DNA from: DASZCR01 sp035942915
GTDB lineage: Bacteria > Acidobacteriota > Blastocatellia > Pyrinomonadales > Pyrinomonadaceae
Direction: 5' to 3'
DNA: 26,132 bases
Assembly (NCBI GenBank): GCA_035942915.1
Contig: DASZCR010000362.1
Span: forward strand, 1-26,132
Shown: piece after piece, positions 1-7,294 of the stretch
How the letters are laid out: each line of letters opens with the position of its first letter
How positions within the stretch are numbered: position 1 is the stretch's first letter
Translations under genes and position numbers: made by a program
The notes under the pieces: generated by a model
Database searches by the model: none
What the model saw: only the letters and a program-made list of their open reading frames with translations
Told to the model about the DNA's origin: nothing

Positions 1-1017
1 GTTACGGACGCTGCCAACTCTCAGTGCCGCCCTGTCCGCCGCCGCGTAGACTCGCCCTCTAGCAGTCTGCGTCGGCGCATTTTCGCGGGAGATGGGTGGC
101 AGGTAAGAGACGGTTGTCGGCACCTGTACCCCTTCGCCGGTCACCGTCTTGGGTTGACCGCTCTGGTCGGAGGGGTAGTGTTTGAACTTCTCACCGCCTC
201 GTGTCGTCTGCAATGGCAGCAGCAGCACGCCCGCCGCAAGAATCATCAGCGGGCAGAGCATGTTCCAGTACAGCGTCCGTCTTTCGACTAGTTGACGGAC
301 GACCAGCAGGGCAAACACGAAGAGGACGAGTGTGAAGATAACGACGGCGAAGTTAACACGGATAAGCAGGAGCAGTGAAATGGCAACGGCCGCAACTGCG
401 CCCGTCACGACCGCCCCACGCGCCCCGTAGGTTCTCGTCAGCCAAGTGGTGACACACAGCACGAGCGCAAGGGCACCGGCAATGAAGAGCGAATCCTTCA
501 GGAGTTGCAATGTGTGCAGGAGGAAGGTCGGCCACAGCGCGACCATGCCTGCGGCAATGAGTCCCACGCGCTCGCCGCCGACCTCGCGTCCGAGGGCGAG
601 TGTGAGTCCGACGACGGCCAGATAGCAGAGCAGGTTGAACGGCTCCGCGCTCAACGTGCCGTATCCGAAGAGCGGCCCCAGCAGCGCGAACTGAATCGAG
701 ATAAGTTTGACATGCACCGGCGCGCTCTCGGTCGCCCAAGCCCTGATGCGGCCCTGCTTCAGAACCTCCGCCAGCCGCGCGGCTCCGTCTCGATACTCGT
801 AGCTATCGAAGGCGAAGGAGGCCATTATCCCGTCGCGGTCGATAAGACTCGGCGCGACCTGTGAGCGCCCTGCCCAGAACAGTCCGAGCGCCAGCCCGAT
901 GTGCAGGAGGGCCGCAGCCATCAGCAGTCGCCGCCCGCCCGGAGAGGCGGCGAACAGTCTCTGGACGAAAAATGACAGCCTCTCCGTGACTGCGCTGATG
1001 AGCCTTCTCTTCTGCAT
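1..1017 (-). CDS. GT-C-like multi-pass membrane protein, 3' end cut by window edge
   Basis: This frame stays open from an ATG at 1017 to the window edge (339 codons, no stop). The product begins with a basic stretch (MQKRRLISAVTERL) and a first membrane segment near residues 31-50. A soluble loop follows with DGIMASFAFDSYEYRDGAARL, and then at least six more hydrophobic segments. The motif PTFLLHTLQLLKDSLF between two membrane segments resembles GT-C-fold glycosyltransferases (the PMT/ArnT/GT39-like group), which transfer sugars from lipid-linked donors on the outer face of the membrane. The last part seen is a hydrophilic, Pro/Thr-containing stretch. A weak purine-rich ribosome-binding stretch (gagtggaag) precedes the ATG. 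The acyltransferase gene upstream on the same strand ends 120 bases away, so both could serve envelope glycolipid synthesis. The family call is inferred from layout and one motif; the catalytic residues are not certain. Confidence 0.65.
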   Translation of the reverse strand, partial: MQKRRLISAVTERLSFFVQRLFAASPGGRRLLMAAALLHIGLALGLFWAGRSQVAPSLIDRDGIMASFAFDSYEYRDGAARLAEVLKQGRIRAWATESAPVHVKLISIQFALLGPLFGYGTLSAEPFNLLCYLAVVGLTLALGREVGGERVGLIAAGMVALWPTFLLHTLQLLKDSLFIAGALALVLCVTTWLTRTYGARGAVVTGAVAAVAISLLLLIRVNFAVVIFTLVLFVFALLVVRQLVERRTLYWNMLCPLMILAAGVLLLPLQTTRGGEKFKHYPSDQSGQPKTVTGEGVQVPTTVSYLPPISRENAPTQTARGRVYAAADRAALRVGSVRN

Positions 1018-1137
1018 TCTTCCACTCTTCAATCGGTCGCGCGACCACCCGTCACATGCACAAGGCAGCCCGCGCCTCTGAAGCTCTTTTACCAAGCGGG
1101 CGTGGCAGCAGGGGCGTGCCGGATGCCTTTAATCATG

Positions 1138-1905
1138 TCAGGCGGTGCGAGCCTCGACGCTCGACCGAACGAATTCGATGAACTCCTTAGTGATTGTCTC
1201 GCCCGCACCGGCCGCGACGGCAGAGGGCACCGTGAGCGTGCCTACCAGAGCGTGCCCCTCCGCGTGCACCTCCGTGAAGACCACTGCCGCCCCGCAACGG
1301 GCGGCCACCTGCATCAGCGCAGGGGCAACGATAACACGCCCCTTAGCTGTCGTGAACTCGACCGTCCTGACCCCGTGATGTTCCGCCCTATCAGGCATCG
1401 CGCACACCAATTCGCCACGACGGAGCCTGCTCCGCGTCTTGACGAGGAACATGGGAGACGGCTGCACAGTTCGCACCGTGACATCAGTTCCGGCGACGCG
1501 CATGTGCGGGTCTGGACTGACGACCACAGGGTCGAGGTCGCGGTCATAAAAGAGACGAATCATCAGCAGAGTAAGCGCCGCGTGAGGCCCAATCACCAGA
1601 ACGCCTTTGCCGGACGCATACGCCCGCTCAAACTCCTCATAGCCTTTCACGCTGACCACAGGGTCGAACCGCGTGCCGTTCCTCGTCAGGGCGTTCAGGA
1701 TGAAGTGAAGCGCGATTTCATGAGGGCCGTCAAACCCTATCATCTCCTGCACGCGATAGGCATTCGTCATGCGGAACAAAGGCACTGCGGCGCGTGCGAC
1801 GACGAGAGCCGCGCCGAAGCGATAGCGGCGCGGCACGAGCCGCATCATCATGGCGAAACAGAACTCCGCCGCGTAGATAAAATGGCGACTGCCGACCGTC
1901 GTCAC
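1138..1905 (-). CDS. LPLAT / LpxL-HtrB-like lysophospholipid acyltransferase
   Basis: The protein has the layout of the Lip_A_acyltrans/LPLAT superfamily, which moves fatty acyl groups onto lipid A precursors or other lipids at the inner membrane. Seen: an N-terminal hydrophobic/basic segment (EFCFAMMMRLVPRRYRF), the block GKGVLVIGPHAALTLLMIRL with the putative catalytic His near residue 108, then MPDRAEHHGVRTVEF and a C-terminal block around APALMQVAARCGAAVVF, which match the order of conserved LpxL regions. In place of the usual HxxxxD/E, the His is followed by AALTL, so the acidic partner is not obvious. I chose GTG at 1905 because GGAAGG lies 5 bases upstream; the frame extends to a TTG at 1992 with no clear ribosome-binding site. 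A 284-codon plus-strand frame over the same bases is a shadow. Confidence 0.7.
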   Translation of the reverse strand: MTTVGSRHFIYAAEFCFAMMMRLVPRRYRFGAALVVARAAVPLFRMTNAYRVQEMIGFDGPHEIALHFILNALTRNGTRFDPVVSVKGYEEFERAYASGKGVLVIGPHAALTLLMIRLFYDRDLDPVVVSPDPHMRVAGTDVTVRTVQPSPMFLVKTRSRLRRGELVCAMPDRAEHHGVRTVEFTTAKGRVIVAPALMQVAARCGAAVVFTEVHAEGHALVGTLTVPSAVAAGAGETITKEFIEFVRSSVEARTA

Positions 1906-2176
1906 ATCCGCCTTCCGTGCGTTCTGTGGCAAAGACTGATTCCGCGTCTCATCTAAGCGGTATGACGGATTCTGTTGCGAAAAGTATTTCAACGCGCCAC
2001 AAGGCCGTGAGCGGTGACGTGCCGGTTCGTCCCGTCGTTCAACGGCAGCCTCCGTTGCTCAGCTCTCATTATCTTCTTGAAGAAGCGTCTGGCAGGCGCG
2101 AAGTGACGCCACCGGAACGGGAACTTGCTCTGCTTCAAGAATGTGATTCCGTTAAGAGGTTGGACTAGCTGGGTGG

Positions 2177-2205
2177 ATTATACTAGAGATGCGATTCCTG
2201 CAACA
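2177..2205 (-). promoter_or_regulatory. Possible sigma-70 promoter for the acyltransferase gene
   Basis: On the minus strand a perfect TATAAT lies at 2182-2177. The upstream -35 is poor: TTGCAG at 2203-2198 with a 15-base spacer. The box is about 270 bases upstream of the chosen acyltransferase start, so a long leader would be needed. The call rests on the -10 alone. Confidence 0.3.
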
Positions 2206-2262
2206 CTGCCCGACGCTCAATGTGCGTCGAGGTTCAGCGATAAGAATGCTCCGTTTCGTGAT

Positions 2263-2279
2263 GACCGCGAAAAGCGGTC
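2263..2279. terminator. Hairpin after the charged membrane-protein gene
   Basis: A perfect inverted repeat, GACCGC-gaaaa-GCGGTC, begins 20 bases beyond the stop of the minus-strand gene at 2299. There is no clear U-run after it on the minus strand, so it would be at best a weak or factor-assisted terminator. Confidence 0.3.
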
Positions 2280-2298
2280 GAAGGTCTTAGCACACTAT

Positions 2299-2973
2299 CT
2301 AAGGTTTGGGCTTATCGGAGAGAACTCCGACGAGGCGCGGCTTCTGCTCTCCGCCCTTCTCTTTACCACGCCGCTCGGCCATCTTCTCAGCCTCTTTACG
2401 CAGGCGCTCGAAGATTTTCTCCTCTTCATGGCGGTTGCGCTCCTCCTCTTTGCGCGCACGCTCGGCGCGCTTTTGTGCACCCCGCTCGCGGCGTTCGGCC
2501 TCCTTGCTATCTCGTTTATCAGCTTCGTCACGCTCGGCCGATTCGCCGCTCTCTTGAGACCTTCTCGGCTCTGCGGCAGATGCGGTTGAGACTTCCTTCG
2601 ATTCTTTCTGAGTCGAAGGCTGCGCCGGAATCTCAGAGGTCTCGTCAGCAGTCGTCTCTGCGGAAGTCTGCTGCGCGGCAGAAGGCGTCGTAGTCGGAGG
2701 CGCACCCTGCTTGGAGCCACGATATGCGACGGCAGTGCCTAACATCACAGCGACGGCCACCACCAGCGCGAGCGTGAGGCCGCGAGGCCAAGTGCTGCGA
2801 GCGGAACTGACACCCGCCCGTGCTCGGCCGGTTGTCGGCGGCGGAGCATCTGCGACGCGACGCAGCGGCACGACAGGCCGCGCCGTCTCCTCCGCTTCTT
2901 CGTCGAAGCGCGGCACTACCAGAGTGGCTTCTGCATCATCTTCTGGCGGTAAATTGTGCTCTTTTCCCGCCAT
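2299..2973 (-). CDS. Single-pass membrane protein with long highly charged tail
   Basis: The product (224 aa) has an acidic N-terminus, one hydrophobic segment (about residues 65-84, LTLALVVAVAVMLGTAVAY), a Ser/Thr/Ala-rich linker, and then about 90 residues dominated by Glu, Arg and Lys (for example RKEEERNRHEEEKIFERL), which should form a helix or coiled coil. The N-terminus carries no signal cleavage pattern, so it is probably an inner-membrane protein with its first 60 residues in the cytoplasm and the charged tail in the periplasm; the reverse orientation cannot be excluded. I recognise no named family; TonB- or TolA-like proteins share the general layout but no motif. The ATG at 2973 has GGAGG 8 bases upstream and is preferred to the adjacent TTG. 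Confidence 0.7.
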   Translation of the reverse strand: MAGKEHNLPPEDDAEATLVVPRFDEEAEETARPVVPLRRVADAPPPTTGRARAGVSSARSTWPRGLTLALVVAVAVMLGTAVAYRGSKQGAPPTTTPSAAQQTSAETTADETSEIPAQPSTQKESKEVSTASAAEPRRSQESGESAERDEADKRDSKEAERRERGAQKRAERARKEEERNRHEEEKIFERLRKEAEKMAERRGKEKGGEQKPRLVGVLSDKPKP

Positions 2974-3583
2974 CAAGTCTTCCTCCGGACGGATTCATTA
3001 CATTATCGGGGAGCTACATTGATAGGAGGCAAAAGTGAGGCCACGAGAGGAGGAAGGTGGGGCAGTCGGCCGGAGGTTAACTTGCAGGAGTTGAGAGTTG
3101 CGGCAGCGTTGAAGTTACGCGACCCGGCTGAGGCGACGCAGCGCCGTGATGAATTGCTGCTTGTCCTCCTCTGCTGCGCGGCGCGGCAGCAATAATGACG
3201 GAAAGACCTGCTCGTCATCTCGTATGAATTCGTCGTGCAAACGCGCTTTACTTTTTCCCGTTGGGGAAGACGTTGAGAGCGATTCTTCGTTGGCGGCTGT
3301 ACAGATGATTGGCTCAGGCGTCATTCTCGCTTCTCTCTCACGCGCGGGGCTTTCGAATAGGTTCGTGCTTCAGTTGATACGACCGGCGTCGAGGCCGCTT
3401 CCATCAGGGAGCTGCGTTCGGAACACGCACCGGCCGTACGCCGTGCGGTGCGTACAGCCTGTTGCGTGTGTCAGTGGCTCTCTGTAAGATTCCCTGACGT
3501 TTTCAATGAAAGTCTCAAAGCTTTATCATTTCCGCGGAGTCGCAAATTCGGCGACCCGTCAGAGCAACGGAGAAGCTTTGTCT
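2974..3583. other. Region with at most one small gene
   Basis: Between the minus-strand charged membrane protein and the plus-strand kinase-like gene there are about 610 bases. Only the 69-residue minus-strand frame at 3115-3324 looks possibly real. Plus-strand frames at 2956-3195 and 3146-3487 give Ser/Arg-rich translations typical of antisense. The promoters of the two flanking genes must lie here, but I could not pick out a clear pair of boxes. Confidence 0.45.
3115..3324 (-). CDS. Possible small protein of unknown function (69 aa)
   Basis: An ATG-started frame with a purine-rich upstream stretch (gagagagaag) encodes MTPEPIICTAANEESLSTSS followed by a charged helix-prone half ending in ALRRLSRVA. 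Its composition is more protein-like than that of the other frames in this gap, but nothing identifies a family. It points the same way as the charged membrane protein downstream and could share its transcript. Confidence 0.3.
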   Translation of the reverse strand: MTPEPIICTAANEESLSTSSPTGKSKARLHDEFIRDDEQVFPSLLLPRRAAEEDKQQFITALRRLSRVA

Positions 3584-4552
3584 ATGCACGTCTCTTCATC
3601 TGTCTGCTTACGCTTCGGCCTCGCTTTTATTCTCCTCCTGTCAGTATCCACCATCCGACCGGCTGCCTCGATTTCTCAAGACCGTGGGCGGCGACGCAGC
3701 GGGACGCCTGTGTTGTGGCGAGAGCACGCCGCGCCCGCCTCGCTCGACCTCTTCTGGGGTCCGGGAGGCCGAAGCATGAGACCAGACCTGCGGCGTCTCA
3801 CCTTTCTCGAAGAAGAGAAAGGCGGCTTCTCGACCAAGTACCGCGTGCGCGACGCATCAGGCCGCGTCTGGGTGGCGAAGATAGGCAAGGAGGCGCAGAG
3901 CGAGACGGCGGCCACGCGCCTGCTCTGGGCTGCCGGTTACATGACCGAGATTACATATCTTGCGCCGCGTGTGACCATTCCCGGCAAGGGCACATTTCGT
4001 AACGTCCGGTTCGAGGCGCGCCCCGAAAACGTCGAGCGCGAGGGCGAATGGAAGTGGGACGAGAACCCGTTCGTCGGCACGCGCGAATTTCAGGGACTCA
4101 AGGTGATGATGGTGCTTTTGAACAACTGGGACATCAAGGACGAGAACAACGTTATCCTCGCATCGCGCGGGAGCGCAGGGACACAGTTGCGCTACGCCAT
4201 CAGCGACCTCGGCGCGACGCTCGGCGACACGGGCAAGTGGCCGCTGCTGTGGCGCTTCACGCGCAGTCGTAACGACCCGAAAGGTTTCGGCGGAGACAAA
4301 ATTATCGATGAGGTGAAAGATGACGGACGCGTCGATTTCGAGTTCTCCGGCAAGAAGCGCGGGATGTTCAATGATGTGACGGTCGAGCAGGCGCGTTGGG
4401 CTGGTGGTCTTCTGGCGCGTCTGAGCGACCGCCAGATTGCTTCCGCCTTCCGCGCGGCTAACTACACACCGCGCGAGGTTCGGTCACTGACGGCATCCCT
4501 GCGTTCAAGGGTCAACCAACTAGTGAGACTGAGACGACCGTCGGCCGGGTGA
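3584..4552 (+). CDS. Secreted protein with kinase-like (HipA/Fam20/PI4K-like) motifs
   Basis: The product (322 aa) starts with a signal peptide (MHVSSSVCLRFGLAFILLLS, cleavage near AAS-IS, residue 30). The rest reads like a small protein-kinase fold: VAKIGKEAQSETAATRLLWA with a candidate ATP-binding Lys99 and Glu107, then KVMMVLLNNWDIKDENN with Asp183/Lys185/Asn188 as a catalytic-loop-like D-x-K-x-x-N, then ISDLGATLG with Asp208 in a DFG-like metal-binding position. From memory, unannotated acidobacterial proteins share NPFVGTRE, NNWDxKD and SDLGAT blocks; this was not searched. I chose ATG 3584 because GGAG lies 11 bases upstream and it gives a clean signal peptide; the frame extends to 3506 without a ribosome-binding site. 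An export signal on a kinase-like protein is unusual. The substrate is unknown, and activity is inferred from motif order only. Confidence 0.65.
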   Translation: MHVSSSVCLRFGLAFILLLSVSTIRPAASISQDRGRRRSGTPVLWREHAAPASLDLFWGPGGRSMRPDLRRLTFLEEEKGGFSTKYRVRDASGRVWVAKIGKEAQSETAATRLLWAAGYMTEITYLAPRVTIPGKGTFRNVRFEARPENVEREGEWKWDENPFVGTREFQGLKVMMVLLNNWDIKDENNVILASRGSAGTQLRYAISDLGATLGDTGKWPLLWRFTRSRNDPKGFGGDKIIDEVKDDGRVDFEFSGKKRGMFNDVTVEQARWAGGLLARLSDRQIASAFRAANYTPREVRSLTASLRSRVNQLVRLRRPSAG

Positions 4553-4562
4553 ATCGGCGCGC

Positions 4563-4577
4563 GGCCGAGCATCGGCC
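4563..4577. terminator. Hairpin between convergent genes
   Basis: A perfect inverted repeat, GGCCGA-GCA-TCGGCC, lies between the stops of the kinase-like gene (4552) and the DUF1624 gene (4625). No U-run follows on either strand. The position suits a bidirectional terminator. Confidence 0.35.
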
Positions 4578-4624
4578 TTGAGCGGCCGTCTCAAGAGGTT
4601 GCGAGAACTGCTTTCGAGCGGTCT

Positions 4625-5902
4625 TTACAGGTAACTCAACCAAGGCTCGCTGCGCCGCCGTTTCAGTTCTGCAAACCAACGACAGGGGAAGTACAGAATC
4701 ACGACCACGCCAATCCACACTCCATATACGACCCACAGCCCGTAGCCGTAATCGGGCGGCGGCTGCCCTCCGGCGAAAGCCTCCTTGATTCGGGGGCCGT
4801 AGCGCACGATGGCGAACAGGACGGCGAGGAACTGGATGAGGTAGAGGTGCAACACGTAGTAGAAGAGCGGCACGCGCCCGAAGGTAATGAAGGGGCGTGA
4901 TGCGGGGATGGCGTCGCGGTCGAAGAGGCGGAGCGCGAGCATCATCGGCCCCAGTGTCATCAGCAGGAATAGCAGCGAGGGCGGATACTTCTGTGTGTTG
5001 ATGAACGAGAAGAAGGTGTACAAGCCACTTCCCTGCACTGCCCAGAGGCGCGGGTCGCCATAAAAGTTCAAAGCCCGCAGGACGACGAAGGCGAGCGTCA
5101 ACCCGACGCCGAGGCGCAGGAGCAAGCGCCGCCGACGCTCGCGTTCGAGCAGGAAAATCCGGCCGAAGCCGTAGCCAGCAGCCATCACGCCGACCCAGGG
5201 GATGAGCGGGTAGAGAGGGATGAACTGTCTGCCCGCGAAAGGCTCAAGCGGCTCGCCCGTGTGCAGTATCGCCCACAGCCAATCGAGCGAGCCGAAGCTC
5301 GCAGAAGTGACCGGGTCGAGCAGATTGTGAAACGCTATCATGGCGACGCCGAAGGTCGTGACCACCCGGACGGGCAGGTAAACGAGCGCGGAGAGCGTGA
5401 CCATAGACCAGCCGATAGCCCAGATGACCTGCCCCGGCGTGATGCGGTAAGTCGGGTCGAAAGTCCACGCCAGCCGGATGACGGTCAACTCCAGAAACAC
5501 CAGCCACAGCCCGCGCGTGAGTAGAAACCGCGACAGCTCGCCCTTCGTCTTCCTCCGTGAGCCGTAGAGGAACGCGGCCGAGCCGGCAAGGAAGACGAAG
5601 GCGGGCGCGCAGAAGTGCGTCACCCAGCGCGTGAGAAAGAGCGCCGTATCCGAACGGGAAAGGTCGGTCGGGTCGAACAGGCGGGTCGCGTAGTGGAGGA
5701 AGTCGCGGACGTGGTCGAGCGCCATCACGACCATCACCAGCCCGCGCAGGAGGTCGAGCGAATCAAGGCGCAAGTGTCGGCCTCCTGCGCCGCCCGCCGC
5801 CGTCCCCTCGCTCGAAGCAGCCGCCAACGCGAGCGCCGCCTCAGGCGGAGTCGGGGAGTGCGTTACGTCAGATTGTGTTGTCCGTGCCGTGTCGCGAGGC
5901 AT
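4625..5902 (-). CDS. DUF1624 / heparan-alpha-glucosaminide N-acetyltransferase-like membrane protein
   Basis: This 425-residue multi-pass protein belongs to the DUF1624/HGSNAT_cat group of membrane acyltransferases. Family members have about ten membrane segments and are thought to acetylate sugars or related groups across the membrane. Seen: a 45-residue disordered Ala/Thr-rich N-terminus, then the hallmark SLDLLRGLVMVVMALDHVRDF with the putative active His64, FLTRWVTHFCAPAFVFLAGS, PLIPWVGVMAAGYGFGR, and the C-terminal block RPFITFGRVPLFYYVLHLYLIQF. It is the last gene of a minus-strand run; 13 bases separate it from the preceding membrane-protein gene, so the two are almost certainly co-transcribed under the TetR gene at 7942. 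The acyl donor and acceptor cannot be told from the sequence. Confidence 0.85.
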   Translation of the reverse strand: MPRDTARTTQSDVTHSPTPPEAALALAAASSEGTAAGGAGGRHLRLDSLDLLRGLVMVVMALDHVRDFLHYATRLFDPTDLSRSDTALFLTRWVTHFCAPAFVFLAGSAAFLYGSRRKTKGELSRFLLTRGLWLVFLELTVIRLAWTFDPTYRITPGQVIWAIGWSMVTLSALVYLPVRVVTTFGVAMIAFHNLLDPVTSASFGSLDWLWAILHTGEPLEPFAGRQFIPLYPLIPWVGVMAAGYGFGRIFLLERERRRRLLLRLGVGLTLAFVVLRALNFYGDPRLWAVQGSGLYTFFSFINTQKYPPSLLFLLMTLGPMMLALRLFDRDAIPASRPFITFGRVPLFYYVLHLYLIQFLAVLFAIVRYGPRIKEAFAGGQPPPDYGYGLWVVYGVWIGVVVILYFPCRWFAELKRRRSEPWLSYL

Positions 5903-5915
5903 CCTGTCCGGCCTT

Positions 5916-6755
5916 TCAGTAAGAGAGCAGTGGAGAGCCTGATAGCGCCTGAAGGAACAATAGCAGGGACAAGCCCGCGTACATCATGCTGATAGTCCAG
6001 ACCCATCTGGTCGGATTCTTTATGCGCCCGGTAAGGCGCGACGAAGAGAACAAGTAGCCGACGAGCGGTAGCACCTGAAGCGCGTGTAGTCCGATGAAGT
6101 GCGCGGCACGCAGGTCGCCGCCCTTAGTGCTCCAGTTCAGGAAGGGGAGTCCGGGGCCGCCGTCTGCGACGCCCACGCTATGCGACTTGAGACGTACCAT
6201 CGCAAACCCTTCAAACCCTGCGAGGATAAAGAACAGAAGGCCGAACCGCAGCCCCCAGAGGTACGGCGCGGGAAGCTGTGCGTCCGCCCGCCAGAAACGC
6301 CACGTCACATAGCCGACGGCCACCGTGTTGACCATAATCAGCAAACCCATCATGGCGAAGACCGCCGCATCGAAGGGCGCACGTTCGTTGAAGTGCGATG
6401 AAGTGCCGCGCGCCGCCTGCATCATGACAAGCGCAAGCTCGGCGAGCATCGAGAAGGCCGCGACCTTCGATACGCGTTGACGCGCCTTCGTGCTCGCTGG
6501 CACATCCGGCATGAACCACGCCAGCGTCAGAAGATATACGGCGCCCGCGACCGTGAACTTGATAGGCTTAATCCAAGGGTTGATGCCCGTCACGAGCCGT
6601 TCGTCGAAGGGTGCGACGGCCAGCATCAGCGGGACGAGCAGAAGGGGCGCAGCCCCCGTCCAGAAGAGCAGAGCGTCACGTCGCCGGAACTCTTTGACGA
6701 GCGCGTGGAGGCGGCCATGCCACTTGAGGCGTGTGTCGATGATTGCTGTTGACAT
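5916..6755 (-). CDS. Multi-pass membrane protein of unknown function
   Basis: The product (279 aa) has about seven hydrophobic segments, including LLFWTGAAPLLLVPLMLAVA, FTVAGAVYLLTLAWFM, AAVFAMMGLLIMVNTVAVGY and a final WTISMMYAGLSLLLFLQAL. Polar conserved-looking stretches lie in the loops: NPWIKPIKF after the first segment, and HFIGLHALQVLPLVGYLF, whose two His in a membrane segment could bind metal or a cofactor. I cannot assign a named family. AAGGAG lies 8 bases before the ATG. Its start is 12 bases after the stop of the ABA4-like gene and its stop is 13 bases before the DUF1624 gene, so it is the middle member of a tight operon. Confidence 0.75.
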   Translation of the reverse strand: MSTAIIDTRLKWHGRLHALVKEFRRRDALLFWTGAAPLLLVPLMLAVAPFDERLVTGINPWIKPIKFTVAGAVYLLTLAWFMPDVPASTKARQRVSKVAAFSMLAELALVMMQAARGTSSHFNERAPFDAAVFAMMGLLIMVNTVAVGYVTWRFWRADAQLPAPYLWGLRFGLLFFILAGFEGFAMVRLKSHSVGVADGGPGLPFLNWSTKGGDLRAAHFIGLHALQVLPLVGYLFSSSRLTGRIKNPTRWVWTISMMYAGLSLLLFLQALSGSPLLSY

Positions 6756-6767
6756 CTCTTTGACTCC

Positions 6768-7229
6768 TTAAATTTCGTGCATCGCAGCCGCATTGCCTGC
6801 GGCCTTTTCCGGCAATACGCGCCTGTAGAAGCGGCGTGCCGCGAGGTGCAAAAGGAAACCGAGCGGCCCTGCGAGCAGCGTCAGGAAAAGGATGGGACTC
6901 GTGACCCACGCGCTCACGCCGCGTTCGCGCGCGTCGAGATAGACCCAGCGTCCGACGAAGAGGTCGAAGGCGAGGAAGTGCGCCCAAGCTATCGTCGCGC
7001 CTTCGGGCGTGCCGAGCAGCGCGGCGATGGTCGGTAGCTCCGGGCGCAGCAGCGTCGGCACGAGCGCAAACAGGCGCGGCGTCATCAGGACGGCGTAGAG
7101 CACGGCCGGCCCGACCGCCACTAAGGGCGAGCGCATCACGCGTTCGGTGAAGCGCCAGCGCGGCAGCAGGATGACCAGCAGCCAGAACGGCGCGACCAGC
7201 AGGTTGCTCAACTTGAAGACCTCTTCCAT
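6768..7229 (-). CDS. ABA4-like family membrane protein
   Basis: The protein (153 aa, four membrane segments) matches the ABA4-like family (formerly DUF4281). Its plant namesake is needed to make neoxanthin from violaxanthin; bacterial members have no settled role. Diagnostic block: TIAWAHFLAFDLFVGRWVYLD, followed by the basic RERGVSAWVTSPILFLTLLAGPLGFLLHL. The N-terminus (VFKLSNLLVAPFWLLVILLP) also fits. The ATG has GGGGG 5-6 bases upstream. It is the first gene after tetR, and a TetR-type palindrome sits 34-48 bases before its start, so it is the likely direct target. No carotenoid enzyme is present in the window, so a pigment role is only a possibility; the acyltransferase partner could equally point to lipid modification. 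Confidence 0.85.
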   Translation of the reverse strand: MEEVFKLSNLLVAPFWLLVILLPRWRFTERVMRSPLVAVGPAVLYAVLMTPRLFALVPTLLRPELPTIAALLGTPEGATIAWAHFLAFDLFVGRWVYLDARERGVSAWVTSPILFLTLLAGPLGFLLHLAARRFYRRVLPEKAAGNAAAMHEI

Positions 7230-7262
7230 CGAATCCCCCTTCCGGCTAACACAGTAAAAGTA

Positions 7263-7277
7263 CGTAACAGCGTTAAC
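7263..7277. promoter_or_regulatory. TetR-type operator in front of the ABA4-like operon
   Basis: CGTAAC-AGC-GTTAAC: the same 15-bp inverted repeat as the one at 7958-7972, with one mismatch in the second arm. It lies in the 65-base gap between the tetR stop and the ABA4-like start, so it can control a promoter internal to the operon. No convincing pair of -35/-10 boxes is visible around it. Confidence 0.65.
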
Positions 7278-7294
7278 TAAGTTCGCAAAAAAAA

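Larger units (their letters stand above)
1906..2298. other. Intergenic region between acyltransferase and charged membrane protein
   Basis: About 390 bases without a convincing gene. It holds the TATAAT box and the GACCGC hairpin listed separately. Open frames here (for example 2125-2589 on the plus strand) run into the antisense of the neighbouring gene, and their translations look like shadows. Confidence 0.5.

Noticed and set aside
353..739. Minus-strand frame of 128 codons inside the first gene
   Set aside because: It lies in a different frame from the open, membrane-protein-like frame 1-1017; its composition is Arg/Ala/His-rich.
1102..1956. 284-codon plus-strand open frame opposite the acyltransferase
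   Set aside because: Its translation is His/Arg-rich with no family resemblance, while the minus strand has conserved LPLAT blocks. It is a shadow of codon bias.
2125..2589. Plus-strand frame with hydrophobic stretches
   Set aside because: The hydrophobic run is the antisense of the charged (Glu/Arg/Lys) repeat region of the minus-strand gene.
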